Shown here piece by piece: positions 53,219 to 61,934 of a stretch of 64,000 nt of DNA. The stretch is from Pseudanabaena biceps. GTDB taxonomy: Bacteria; Cyanobacteriota; Cyanobacteriia; Pseudanabaenales; Pseudanabaenaceae. The DNA lies in the NCBI GenBank assembly GCA_013361095.1, contig JAATWA010000001.1, positions 2,272,501 to 2,336,500 of the forward strand, written 5' to 3'. Every line of letters starts with the position of its first letter. The first letter of the stretch is position 1. The notes below the pieces were generated by a model, which did no database searches, was not told the origin of the DNA, and saw only the letters and a list, made by a program, of their open reading frames with translations. The position numbers and the translations under genes were made by a program.

Positions 53219-54193
53219 TTACTCATCCTTCTCTTTCCGCTCTGGTTTCTTGTCATTTTTTCGCTCTAATTTTTCATCTTCATTACGATTACGCGCTGGT
53301 TTGTCATCATCATCTTTCCGCACATCATTACGCGCTGGTTTATCGTCATCATTACGCGCCTCATTACGCGCTGGTTTATCGTCATCTTTTCTCCTATTCT
53401 CTAATTTTTCTTTGATCTCTGAACGCTCTAATTGTTTGAGATCGTTTTTTAAATCATTTCTTTTCTCAAGAAGTGGTCTAGCATTGGGAAATAGTACTTG
53501 AAACTTAGCTCTAACCTTTCCGAGATTAGGTAAATCTCTTCTGTATCCTCTGAAGAGTGGATTTACCAATATTGCCTCGTACTCTGACTCTGATATTTTT
53601 TGAAGTAATGCCTTTTTAGTTTTCCGAAAATTACGAAATCTTTCCCCACTCCTCACGATTTGGATCTGATCTGCTGCTTCATTGCGGGTGATCAAAACTT
53701 CACCCTCCAAAACTTGAATCTGATCGTTGCCTTCTTCGTCAATTTCGAGCAAATAAGTCGTACCGCGCACTGCTGCACTCATTGAAGGCGTACAGGCAGA
53801 AACCGCACCATTGATTAACACACTACCTTTCTGTAATTGAGCGCCACATTTGCCCACTGTTAAAAGTGAATTCTTACTTAGCCGCGCGATCGCATCATTG
53901 TTAAATACAATCTCGGCTCTTGTTTCACCCGTCCTGACTTGCTCTTGTGATTTGGCAATATCATTAATAGCTGCTTTACGATCTTGGATAAACACCTGCT
54001 CACCATCCAGAATTTCTGTCACCTTAGCTGATTGAAGATTGGCGTTAGTTGGAGTTGCAGACGTGGTGGCGGTCGGCTCAGGAGTAGTGATATTTGGTGA
54101 AGAAGATGGGCTTGTCGAAGAAATTGTGGTGGGTTCGCCGTTACTACAACTAGCTATCAGCGAAATGAATATTAAAAGTAGTGCTTTTTTCAT
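53219..54193 (-). CDS. FecR-domain lipoprotein with charged repeat tail
   Basis: A 324-residue protein. The signal peptide MKKALLLIFISLIASCSNG has a lipobox Cys at about residue 16. A Ser/Thr/Pro-rich spacer leads to a FecR domain (about 48-170, with RTGETRAEIVFNNDAIARLS and AVRGTTYLLEI). The C-terminal tail is extremely rich in Lys, Arg, Asp and Glu and contains three copies of DDKPARN (about 262-301). Such secreted FecR proteins are common in cyanobacteria, with unknown function. I start at ATG 54193. A frame extension to 54283 runs into the type B element and is artificial. Confidence 0.85.
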   Translation of the reverse strand: MKKALLLIFISLIASCSNGEPTTISSTSPSSSPNITTPEPTATTSATPTNANLQSAKVTEILDGEQVFIQDRKAAINDIAKSQEQVRTGETRAEIVFNNDAIARLSKNSLLTVGKCGAQLQKGSVLINGAVSACTPSMSAAVRGTTYLLEIDEEGNDQIQVLEGEVLITRNEAADQIQIVRSGERFRNFRKTKKALLQKISESEYEAILVNPLFRGYRRDLPNLGKVRAKFQVLFPNARPLLEKRNDLKNDLKQLERSEIKEKLENRRKDDDKPARNEARNDDDKPARNDVRKDDDDKPARNRNEDEKLERKNDKKPERKEKDE

Positions 54194-54225
54194 GGTTAGG
54201 CTCATCAAAAGGGGTGGTTTTTTAC

Positions 54226-54356
54226 CAGCAATTCTCATTATGGAAATGAATTTTTTGGAGGTCAGGCTACGGCTAGCTTTCAAAAACCTCGTTTTCAGGT
54301 TTGCATCGCCTTCGGTGATGAAACCTGAACGTAGGTTTCATCACGAGAATTGCTGG
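54226..54356. repeat. MITE-like element type B, 131 bp, diverged
   Basis: Starts CAGCAATTCTCATTATGG and ends CATCACGAGAATTGCTG. It has the same length (131 bp) as the copy at 3049-3179. The inner hairpins are partly decayed. The flanks share only GTTTT, so a target duplication is not clear. It lies directly upstream of the FecR gene. Confidence 0.7.
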
Positions 54357-54546
54357 TTTTTGCAAATAAGTAATTCTTATTTTGAGCAGTAGGATAATAT
54401 ATGAGATTAGCCAAGCATTTATAGCGCTTTTTAGGTAAACGAGATACATAGGGTTGTAGAAACAACTCCGTATTTCACTAGCATGGGAAACGCTATAACC
54501 ATCATTGCTAACTAAGTTTTAAATATATTTACTCAGGCAGAAGTGC

Positions 54547-57171
54547 GTGCAAGCATTAGACCCACAAGAACTATATCCCTTTGAGCTTGATCAATTTCAA
54601 TTACAGGCGATCGCCGCCTTGCAAGCAGGTAAGTCGGTCGTTGTTTGCGCGCCCACAGGCTCAGGTAAAACCCTAATTGGCGAATATGCAATTCATGCAG
54701 CTCTAGCAGGCAATCGCCGCGTATTTTATACAACACCGCTCAAGGCACTCTCTAATCAAAAATTGCGAGATTTTCGGCAGCAATTTGGCGAAGAGAATGT
54801 GGGATTGCTAACGGGTGATACCTCGGTGAATCGCGACGCGCCAATTTTGGTAATGACCACTGAGATATTTCGGAATATGCTCTATGGCACTCCCATCGGA
54901 GAAGTGGGGACATCGCTCACAGGGGTGGAAGTGGTAGTACTCGATGAGTGTCACTACATGAACGATCGCCAACGCGGAACTGTATGGGAAGAATCGATTG
55001 TGTATTGCCCTGCGGGGGTGCAACTGGTGGCGCTTTCGGCAACAGTTGCCAATAGCCAACAGTTGACGGATTGGATTCATAAGGTGCATGGAGATACGGA
55101 TCTAATCTATTCTGATTTTCGACCCGTTCCCTTACAACATTCTTTTTGCAATAACAAAGGCTTCTTTCCATTACTAGATAGTTCTAATCAAAAGATCAAT
55201 CCTCGATTAAAACCGCTTACCAATAAACCACCGACTAAAGAAGAGCGTCATAAGATTGTGCCTTCTGTGGGAGCGGTTGTATCTCATCTGCGACAGCGCG
55301 ATATGCTTCCTGCCATTTACTTCATTTTTAGCCGTCGTGGGTGCGACAAGTCCGTTACTGATTTAGGCAATGTTTCTCTCGTTAATCCCCAAGAAGCATT
55401 AAGATTAAAGCCCCAAATTGATGCTTTTATTGCTGCTAATCCTGAGATTGGCAAACCTGCTCATATCGACGCTCTCTATCGCGGTATTGCGGCTCACCAT
55501 GCAGGAATTTTACCTGCTTGGAAGGGCTTTGTGGAAGAGTTGTTTCAGCAAGGATTAATTAAGGTTGTATTTGCGACGGAAACCCTTGCCGCAGGGATTA
55601 ATATGCCCGCCAGAACTACAGTAATTTCTAGCATTTCTAAACGTACCGATCGCGGACATCGACTCCTTAATGCTTCTGAATTTCTGCAAATGGCTGGTCG
55701 CGCAGGACGACGGGGTATGGATGAAGTTGGCTATGTGGTCACAGTCCAAACTCCCTTTGAAGGCGCGAAAGAAGCTTCTCACCTTGCTACTTCCTCGGCA
55801 GATCCTCTGGTTAGTCAATTTGCCCCTAGCTATGGCATGGTGATGAACCTATTGCAAACCCATTCTCTCGATCAAGCGCGGGATCTCGTAGAGCGTAGTT
55901 TTGGGCAGTATCTCGCCGATCTAAACCTCGCACCCCAGATCCAAAATCTCGAATCGGTAATGGAACAGATTGCCAAATTAGAGACTGATCTCGCTAATGT
56001 CGATTTGAAGCAATTGGAAGCCTATGATAAGTTGCGCGATCGCTTGCGGGAGGAGCGACGACTTTTAAAGATGTTAGCTCAGCAATCGGAAGAGATGCGA
56101 TTGAATGATCTGGCTTCCTATGCGCCTTATCTGCTATCAGGTTCACCCCTGACGATCCGTACTAATAAGGGCTTGATCGTCCATGCAGTCCTAGCGGCAA
56201 AGGTGCAAGGATCTGGTCAATTCCCTTGGTTTGTTTGTCTCGGTCGTGATAATCGTTGGTATACGATTGGTTATAAAGATATTGTGCAGGTGGGGACGGA
56301 TTTATTGCTAGATGGCGATATTGAGTATCCCGCCAAGTTGCCGTTGCGTCCAGGGCAGTCCATTGATGGCGATGAAACCAGCTTAGCGATCGCTCAAAAC
56401 ATCAAGCCACTCCCAGAGTCAGAACTAGCTCCCGAAGTCTTAACCCAACAGGCGCGAATGCTGGCGATCGAGTCGGAAATGAAGCAACATCCCGTCGATA
56501 AAATGAGCGATCGCGGCGCAATATTTAAAAAAGTCAATCGTCTCGAACAACTACAACGCCAAATCGACTTCCAGCAAAAGGTGGTCAATGAGCGCCGCCA
56601 AAGACATTGGCAAGAATTTATGAGCCTAGTCAATATTTTGCAATCCTACGGCTGTCTCTTAGAAACCCAACCCACTGACTCAGGAAAAGTAGTCGCGGCT
56701 CTGCGTGGTGAAAATGAACTTTGGCTAGCCCTATCTCTTATCTCAGGTGAATTAGATAATCTTGCGCCGCATCACCTTGCCACTGTCTGCGCTGCGATCG
56801 TCAGCGAAAATAGTCGCCCCGACAACTGGATCAAGTTTGGTCTATCACCAACAGTCGAAGATGCTCTCGATGGATTAAGAGAAGTACGCCGCCAGCTCAT
56901 GCAAGTACAGCGTCGTCATTTAGTGGATATTCCTGCGTGGCTCGATTATGAATTGACAGGACTAGTAGAACAATGGGCTTTGGGAATGGAGTGGTTTGAG
57001 CTATGCCAAAACACTAACCTTGATGAAGGTGATATTGTCCGTCTGATGCGCCGAACCATCGATTTGCTCTATCAAATTCCTCATGTTCCTAATTTGCCAA
57101 TCCAAATCTATCAATCTGCTAAGCAAGCAGCTCAATTAATTGATCGCTTTCCTGTAAATGAAGTAATTTAG
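54547..57171 (+). CDS. Ski2/Mtr4-like DEAD-box RNA helicase with DSHCT domain
   Basis: An 874-residue superfamily 2 helicase. Motif I APTGSGKTLIGEYA is at about residues 36-49, motif II is DECHYMND (about 132-139), motif III LSATVANS follows, and QMAGRAGRRGMDE is motif VI. The C-terminal part (about 700-874) is a DSHCT domain, as in exosome-linked Ski2 and Mtr4. Cyanobacteria and plastids (ISE2) have this type; a role in RNA processing is inferred. Translation starts at a GTG. Full length. Confidence 0.92.
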   Translation: MQALDPQELYPFELDQFQLQAIAALQAGKSVVVCAPTGSGKTLIGEYAIHAALAGNRRVFYTTPLKALSNQKLRDFRQQFGEENVGLLTGDTSVNRDAPILVMTTEIFRNMLYGTPIGEVGTSLTGVEVVVLDECHYMNDRQRGTVWEESIVYCPAGVQLVALSATVANSQQLTDWIHKVHGDTDLIYSDFRPVPLQHSFCNNKGFFPLLDSSNQKINPRLKPLTNKPPTKEERHKIVPSVGAVVSHLRQRDMLPAIYFIFSRRGCDKSVTDLGNVSLVNPQEALRLKPQIDAFIAANPEIGKPAHIDALYRGIAAHHAGILPAWKGFVEELFQQGLIKVVFATETLAAGINMPARTTVISSISKRTDRGHRLLNASEFLQMAGRAGRRGMDEVGYVVTVQTPFEGAKEASHLATSSADPLVSQFAPSYGMVMNLLQTHSLDQARDLVERSFGQYLADLNLAPQIQNLESVMEQIAKLETDLANVDLKQLEAYDKLRDRLREERRLLKMLAQQSEEMRLNDLASYAPYLLSGSPLTIRTNKGLIVHAVLAAKVQGSGQFPWFVCLGRDNRWYTIGYKDIVQVGTDLLLDGDIEYPAKLPLRPGQSIDGDETSLAIAQNIKPLPESELAPEVLTQQARMLAIESEMKQHPVDKMSDRGAIFKKVNRLEQLQRQIDFQQKVVNERRQRHWQEFMSLVNILQSYGCLLETQPTDSGKVVAALRGENELWLALSLISGELDNLAPHHLATVCAAIVSENSRPDNWIKFGLSPTVEDALDGLREVRRQLMQVQRRHLVDIPAWLDYELTGLVEQWALGMEWFELCQNTNLDEGDIVRLMRRTIDLLYQIPHVPNLPIQIYQSAKQAAQLIDRFPVNEVI

Positions 57172-57192
57172 AATTACAGCGCTTTGCGCCTG

Positions 57193-57264
57193 TTGAAAAA
57201 ACCAAGAGAGATTATAAAAGGCTGGCTGCGCCAGCCTTTTATAATCTCTCTTGGTTTTTTCAAA
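57193..57264. terminator. Bidirectional terminator between helicase and acyltransferase
   Basis: A very long perfect hairpin: arms TTGAAAAAACCAAGAGAGAT.. / ..ATCTCTCTTGGTTTTTTCAA around GGC-TGC-GCC. The left flank CAGCGCTTTGCGCC is a type C end. The acyltransferase stop (TGA, 57262-57260) lies inside. Confidence 0.75.
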
Positions 57265-58315
57265 TCTTTTTGAGAAATGTCCATACTTGAAGCCCTACTA
57301 TCCAAGATGAGAATATTGCTAAGGGAACAAACAACAAGCCGCCCATCATCTCAAAGGGAGTAATTAATCTTAAAATCCATACATGAATCAAGTAAGTGAT
57401 AAAACTTGCTTGGGCAAAAGTTTTGATCTGTGGTTGAACATTCTGCCAAGATATCTGGATAGAACTCGAAAAAGTTTTAATTTGCCAAGTTTGCCATGAG
57501 ATTGACCATAGTAAAAACGTCAAGGACATCAAAAATACTGATGGGCGAGTGTAATGTCCAATCGCTTCGGCGCTATTGTGAGCAATTGCCGCCCAATAAA
57601 ATTCACTAAGCTCCGCGATCGCAGCGATCATAAATAGACATCCCCAAGTTCGCGATCGCCATTGCAACACAAGCTTATTAGTCCATCCCTGATCTTTGGC
57701 TAGCCAAATTCCGATCTGGAAGTATGGCAACCAAAAGAGTAGATGATTACCATCGGGTAAACTCATTTTTAGATTTGGGAAATATCCTAAAGTTGCAGCG
57801 AGCCAACTCCAGCTAAAGAGCAAGAAGTAGATAGTTAGCAAGAGATATAAGCGCTTTGCAGTAAAACTAAGGCGGCGTAGCAATGGATAGAAAAGATAGC
57901 ATTGAAAGATAATTCCTAAAAAATAAAGATGATAATCTCCTATCCCCGTCGATAATGCTTGCCAAATCTGTTGTAGCCGATCTAACCAATCTGCTTGTCT
58001 AAACTTAAGTTGACCAATCACGTTAAGCAGACTAAAGAGAATATAAGGAGGTAAGATTCGCCATAAACGACGCTGAAAAAATATTTGCAAATCGAAGGGG
58101 CGTTTATCTTCAGACTTAGCAAGGGCAAATCCTGAGATAACTACAAATATTGGTACGGTGAAGCGTCCAACTTGATTGATAGCAGTATTAATAAAGATCT
58201 CAGGATTGATGCTAGTTGTGTCATGCACTCCAAACCACCAACTATGGGAAGCATGAATCCCAATTACAATCGTGGTGGCGATCGCGCGTAGTAGCTCTGA
58301 TAATTCCCAAGTCAT
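57260..58315 (-). CDS. Acyltransferase 3 family membrane protein
   Basis: A 351-residue polytopic protein of the acyltransferase 3 (OafB/OPG) family with about ten membrane helices. The first helix has LLRAIATTIVIGIHASHSWW, with the conserved His that is considered catalytic, then KSEDKRPFDLQIFFQRRLWRILPPYI, with the conserved Arg-rich loop. These proteins acylate (often O-acetylate) cell-surface glycans or lipids. The substrate is unknown. It is a minus-strand gene; the next plus-strand hairpin at 58358-58400 marks the end of the upstream DUF309 gene. Confidence 0.88.
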   Translation of the reverse strand: MTWELSELLRAIATTIVIGIHASHSWWFGVHDTTSINPEIFINTAINQVGRFTVPIFVVISGFALAKSEDKRPFDLQIFFQRRLWRILPPYILFSLLNVIGQLKFRQADWLDRLQQIWQALSTGIGDYHLYFLGIIFQCYLFYPLLRRLSFTAKRLYLLLTIYFLLFSWSWLAATLGYFPNLKMSLPDGNHLLFWLPYFQIGIWLAKDQGWTNKLVLQWRSRTWGCLFMIAAIAELSEFYWAAIAHNSAEAIGHYTRPSVFLMSLTFLLWSISWQTWQIKTFSSSIQISWQNVQPQIKTFAQASFITYLIHVWILRLITPFEMMGGLLFVPLAIFSSWIVGLQVWTFLKKI

Positions 58316-58357
58316 ATTTTGTAAAAATCGTTTTTATGGTGCTATTCCTTCAGTGCG

Positions 58358-58400
58358 AAACCCATGAGTGGCGGCGCTTCGCGCCGCCACTCATGGGTTT
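58358..58400 (-). terminator. Hairpin supplying the DUF309 stop codon
   Basis: AAACCCATGAGTGGCGGCGC / GCGCCGCCACTCATGGGTTT, centre GC-TTC-GC, perfect. The stop TGA (58393-58391) and preceding N-P codons are in its right arm. Confidence 0.75.
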
Positions 58401-58789
58401 GATCTCGTGATCTTAGGAATCTTTAGATCGCCTTGCGCCATTTGTTTACATATTTCTACGATTCCTTCTTTCCCATTGGTCTGCACCTTACCTAAGATGA
58501 GTAAACTATCAGTTAACAAAGTTTCCACATCAATAGATTGATAGTCAGGAAGATATGCTGGTAGGCGACTTGTCCCTTCACCCAAGAGAATTGTTGCGCC
58601 ATGCCAATTTTGACTTTGGAGGTGATATAAACCAACGGCAATTTGTAAAATTCCTTGATAGAAAGCGCGATCGCTTTGCCATGCATTATGCCAAATCTCT
58701 TCTAAAGCATCATGACAGGCATAATATTCTCCATTGTTAAATAGAGCGATCGCATCAAGAAATTCTGGTGATAGATCAGCCTCAGACAT
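58391..58789 (-). CDS. DUF309 domain-containing protein
   Basis: A 132-residue helical protein of the DUF309 family. The hallmark is the FNNGEYYACHDALEEIWH helix (about residues 17-34) followed by DRAFYQGILQIAVGLYHLQ. The conserved H and E residues suggest a metal site, but no activity is known. The ATG overlaps the end of the upstream gene (58782-59270) by eight bases, so the two are co-transcribed and likely coupled. The gene ends in a hairpin. Confidence 0.87.
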   Translation of the reverse strand: MSEADLSPEFLDAIALFNNGEYYACHDALEEIWHNAWQSDRAFYQGILQIAVGLYHLQSQNWHGATILLGEGTSRLPAYLPDYQSIDVETLLTDSLLILGKVQTNGKEGIVEICKQMAQGDLKIPKITRSNP

Positions 58790-59270
58790 TGGCTGTCACG
58801 GCTGCGATCGCTTGCTTTTGTTCGTGATCATAACCCCATTTTTCTAAGAAAGATGCGTACTCTCCACTATTGGAAATAGCGGAACTATACATTTGCTTAG
58901 AAATTTGACTTACTTCCATTAAATCAACTTGCTTTATTAAAAGTGAAGTTCTCTTTGCGACAAGGTCAGAGCCTTGGGCTTGTTCTTGGTTGTCTGCACG
59001 ACGATGAGCTATTGCCATAGCTGTAGACATAACTAAGTTCTTAACTAAAAGTTCAGCGATCATATTTGGTGCAGATTGCAAAGCTTGAATAATTGCGGGA
59101 CTAGGCGCGTCCGCTAATTGCCATTCACCCGTTAAGAAACAGACAAAAAAGCCCCTCGCTCCATTAGCAGTTTGGATTAACGTGGTGATTTCTGCTTTTA
59201 GTTGTGAGTCGTCTAAATCTTGTCGCGATAGTAAATTTTCGGTATAGGCGATCGCTTCTTCAAATGTCAT
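58782..59270 (-). CDS. Conserved cyanobacterial protein, unknown function
   Basis: A 162-residue soluble protein (MTFEEAIAYTENLLSRQDLD...). It looks alpha-helical and has a central ARGFFVCFLTGEWQLADAP stretch. No signal peptide or membrane segment. I do not recognise a named domain. It is the first gene of a two-gene unit with the DUF309 gene, which is the only functional hint. Confidence 0.65.
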   Translation of the reverse strand: MTFEEAIAYTENLLSRQDLDDSQLKAEITTLIQTANGARGFFVCFLTGEWQLADAPSPAIIQALQSAPNMIAELLVKNLVMSTAMAIAHRRADNQEQAQGSDLVAKRTSLLIKQVDLMEVSQISKQMYSSAISNSGEYASFLEKWGYDHEQKQAIAAVTANV

Positions 59271-59285
59271 ATTTTTGTGTGTATT

Positions 59286-59332
59286 GCTTGAACTAGTGAT
59301 GAGTTGCGCCGCAACTCATCACTAGTTCAAGC
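59286..59332. terminator. Hairpin between 59346-60002 and the DUF309 unit
   Basis: GCTTGAACTAGTGATGAGTTGC / GCAACTCATCACTAGTTCAAGC (22-base arms) around GCC, perfect. It follows the 218-residue gene on the minus strand. Confidence 0.7.
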
Positions 59333-59345
59333 ATTGTCATGTAGT

Positions 59346-60002
59346 TTAAACGTGATCTAAACAGTGGTTGGGTAAAAATGCTGTCCAGCCGTTATCTAGC
59401 TTAATGCGACAACTAACACTGATTACCTGCTCAACGACACCTGTGTGATTGGCATATTGCTGACGATTGGCATTTACAACTACGCGATCGCCAACTTTAA
59501 ACACTTTATTTTGAGACTTTATATCTGGACTCTGTTTTTTGTCAGTAAGACTGGGAATCGCCGCTTTTTTGAGAGTTGGGGCAGAATGAAATGTTAAGGA
59601 AGCCGCTTGTTGACCATTGACCTGATAGTTGTATCCACGACCCTGAATCAATTGCAAGCTACCAATTTGAACATTAGCGAGATACTCCACAAACTGATCA
59701 ACAGATATCTCCATAATCTCAGCGATATCTTCAAACATGACGGGGTAACTCCAGTAATTTTCTCCCACCTGTAAATCAGCTAGCTCTTTCCATGCATCAA
59801 ATAAATTTTGTCCAAACTGAGCAGGAATAGGGATTTTATGAGCCTCTTGTTGAAGCTTCGTAGCCGAATTGGCATTATTACTGGAAGTAAGTGTTTCCAA
59901 TGTTTGAAGTAGATTTTGAGCAGTGCGATCGCTTGCGTCTGATCTGCCTCGAAGATATTCGAGGATTTGCTCAAACAAAGATTCGCTAACATTAACAGCC
60001 AT
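59346..60002 (-). CDS. Conserved hypothetical protein with KOW/SH3-like C-terminus
   Basis: A 218-residue protein. The N-terminal part (about residues 1-130) is helical, with SLFEQILEYLRGRSDASD. The C-terminal 55 residues read FKVGDRVVVNANRQQYANHTG and then VVEQVISVSCRIKLDNGWTA, the pattern of a small KOW/SH3-like beta barrel. I know no function. The overall form is seen in other cyanobacterial proteins near photosynthesis or housekeeping genes, but this is only a general impression. Confidence 0.65.
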   Translation of the reverse strand: MAVNVSESLFEQILEYLRGRSDASDRTAQNLLQTLETLTSSNNANSATKLQQEAHKIPIPAQFGQNLFDAWKELADLQVGENYWSYPVMFEDIAEIMEISVDQFVEYLANVQIGSLQLIQGRGYNYQVNGQQAASLTFHSAPTLKKAAIPSLTDKKQSPDIKSQNKVFKVGDRVVVNANRQQYANHTGVVEQVISVSCRIKLDNGWTAFLPNHCLDHV

Positions 60003-60100
60003 AGAAATACTCGCGCTGATCGCTTTTTAAAATTAACACCAAATTGTTGGCAATCTTTGGGCTTGCAATCTTTCTACAGATTTAAAGCTGTCGTCAGTCT

Positions 60101-60151
60101 AAACAACGAGCAAGTTGCAGCGCGAAGCGTCACAACTTGCTCGTTGTTTTT
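60101..60151. repeat. Hairpin with a decayed centre
   Basis: Arms AAACAACGAGCAAGTTG / CAACTTGCTCGTTGTTT; the middle CAGCGCGAAGCGTCA is imperfect. It is followed by TAATGGCGACATCTATA, a type F outer end. Confidence 0.6.
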
Positions 60152-60175
60152 TGTGTAATGGCGACATCTATAAGA

Positions 60176-60841
60176 TTACCAATTTTTAGGTAATGGTTCG
60201 CGACAAAGTTTATGGATGTCGGCGATCTTCTCAAATAGCCAAGGATAGTCATGGCGATAAGCAGGAATGATCCCTAAAGGAGAGAGCAGTGCGGCGGCAG
60301 TTAGATCAGCGACACTAAAGCGATCGCCGACTAAATAGCCGTCTTGCCAAAACTCACCAAGTAAAGCGATCGCATTGGCAATGGTGTCTGCGGCAACGGC
60401 ACTAGACTTAGCGTTGATACCGTACTGCACCTTCACAATCGCAATCACCATTTGACTCATCAGCGAAGGATCAATCTGTTTACCTGCACTGGCGCGAAAT
60501 TGGTAATAGACAAAGCGCGTAGCTTTGCCAACGGACTCATCAAAATGTTCTTCTAAGCGCAAGGCATCCTTTTGTTGTTGAGGATCATCTAGATAGAGGG
60601 GAGGATCGGGCTGATATGACTCTAAGAACTGAATGATGTCCGTGGAGTCCGCAACTATAGCAGGACAATTTTTTTGTTGAGGTAACAGCACTGGCACAGT
60701 CGTTAAACCAGAAAGTGGCTTGATCCGTAAAATATGCAGGGCAGGGGTGAGATTCTCAACTTGATATGGGATTTGCTTATAACCAAGTGCTAGTCTGGCT
60801 TTACGGCAATAATGAGAGGTGCTAAACTGAAGTAAAAGCAT
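60176..60841 (-). CDS. Glutathione S-transferase family protein
   Basis: A 221-residue protein with a thioredoxin-like N-terminal domain (LQFSTSHYCRKARLALGYK, then TVPVLLPQQ with the cis-Pro and IVADSTDIIQFLES that binds glutathione). An alpha-helical C-terminal domain contains LVGDRFSVADLTAAALLSPL. The Ser/Cys region (STSHYCRK) suggests a Ser/Cys-type or omega/beta-like GST. The substrate is unknown. I start at ATG 60841; a frame extension to 60889 has a hydrophobic leader without family similarity. Confidence 0.85.
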   Translation of the reverse strand: MLLLQFSTSHYCRKARLALGYKQIPYQVENLTPALHILRIKPLSGLTTVPVLLPQQKNCPAIVADSTDIIQFLESYQPDPPLYLDDPQQQKDALRLEEHFDESVGKATRFVYYQFRASAGKQIDPSLMSQMVIAIVKVQYGINAKSSAVAADTIANAIALLGEFWQDGYLVGDRFSVADLTAAALLSPLGIIPAYRHDYPWLFEKIADIHKLCREPLPKNW

Positions 60842-60889
60842 GAATCTTAACTGAAATATCAAAAATAAGTAGCTAGGCATAATCCACAA

Positions 60890-60998
60890 CTATGGCGATC
60901 GCTTTGCGCTTTTTAAAACCCAAGAGAATTTTTGAAAGGCTGGCGAAGCCAGCCTTTCAAAAATTCTCTTACACGACACAAAGCCGCAATAGACTGTA
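60890..60998. repeat. Type C-like repeat
   Basis: CGATCGCTTTGCGCTTTTTAAAACCC-type left end. The hairpin (60922-60970) has arms AAGAGAATTTTTGAAAGGCT.. around GGC-GAA-GCC, and the right end is AATAGACTGTA. A type F element follows immediately. Confidence 0.6.
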
Positions 60999-61000
60999 GC

Positions 61001-61099
61001 TATAGTCATCAATGTTAGGACAAATCCAAGTCAAAGATAGAGTGGCGGCGCAAAGCGCCGCCACTCTATCTTTGACTTGGCTGGCTACAGCTAGCTATA
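61001..61099. mobile_element. MITE-like element type F, 99 bp
   Basis: Same length as 34501-34599. Left end TATAGTCATCAATGTTAGGA, right end GCTACAGCTAGCTATA. The inner perfect hairpin (61026-61080) has arms CCAAGTCAAAGATAGAGTGG.. around GGCGC-AAA-GCGCC. The inner arm differs completely from the other copy. Confidence 0.7.
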
Positions 61100-61145
61100 T
61101 TTATCAAACTTGATTTTTCAAAATTACGACAAGTATGCCAGTGCT

Positions 61146-61934
61146 ATGGTATATTCTCGTCTAAATTTTTACAGTCCTAAGGTGTTGTCGCCTATGCAAG
61201 CCAATCCAGTCTTAAAACCCACGACTTCTCAGTCTGGTTACCAAGCCTCAGTACCCGTTACTGTATATAGGGAGCTGGCTGCGGAGTTGCAATCGACTCA
61301 AGCCAAGCTATCTTTTTTTCAGTTGCAAAATGAGCAGCTAACTCGTCAAAATCAAATGCTGCTGCAAGAATTTGAGGCGATCGCGCAATCTACAGATCGC
61401 ATTCAAGCGATACTTACAAAGTCCAATTTACCAGAATCAAAACTGTCAGAAGTGTTAGCAGGTATTCGTGCTTCCTCCCAGATTCATCCTGCACCATCCC
61501 GAAATAATCCCCAGCCTCAAGGTCTCCCACCCGTCGCTAAGCCTGCTACTGATAAACCTGCGACTCCATCTAGTCCCCGCCGAACGACTGTACAGCAGAC
61601 GAATAACGCGATTCAAGAGGCGATCACTAGGGCAAAACAACTTACCACTGTGTCAGCGACTCAAACCAGCCATGAGCCTATGGCTGGAGAGACTCTGTAT
61701 TATGAAAGCTCCTTTGCAATTTTTGATGAGCCATCTCCAGTACGCCCCATCAAACCTTTGCCTAAGTTAGAAATCAGAGAAGAAATTTCTTCACGTCCCC
61801 TCCGTAATGATGCTTCCGAAGATGCGAAAGAATCAACGGGTCTGAATGGCTGGGTTTTGACCTTAACAATTATGGCAATTGTCCTGACATCTTTTGGGGC
61901 TGGCTATTTGTTAATGCGTCCCTTCGTCAAATAA
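61146..61934 (+). CDS. Hypothetical protein with coiled coil and C-terminal membrane anchor
   Basis: A 262-residue protein. A short N-terminal part is followed by a coiled coil (about residues 38-90, YRELAAELQSTQAKLSFFQ). A Pro/Ser/Thr-rich linker (about 105-150) leads to a low-complexity middle and one C-terminal membrane helix (GWVLTLTIMAIVLTSFGAGYL, about 235-256), so it is tail-anchored with most of it in the cytoplasm. I do not recognise a family. The start is uncertain (ATG 61146 chosen; 61110 and 61194 are in frame). It ends in a hairpin. Confidence 0.65.
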   Translation: MVYSRLNFYSPKVLSPMQANPVLKPTTSQSGYQASVPVTVYRELAAELQSTQAKLSFFQLQNEQLTRQNQMLLQEFEAIAQSTDRIQAILTKSNLPESKLSEVLAGIRASSQIHPAPSRNNPQPQGLPPVAKPATDKPATPSSPRRTTVQQTNNAIQEAITRAKQLTTVSATQTSHEPMAGETLYYESSFAIFDEPSPVRPIKPLPKLEIREEISSRPLRNDASEDAKESTGLNGWVLTLTIMAIVLTSFGAGYLLMRPFVK

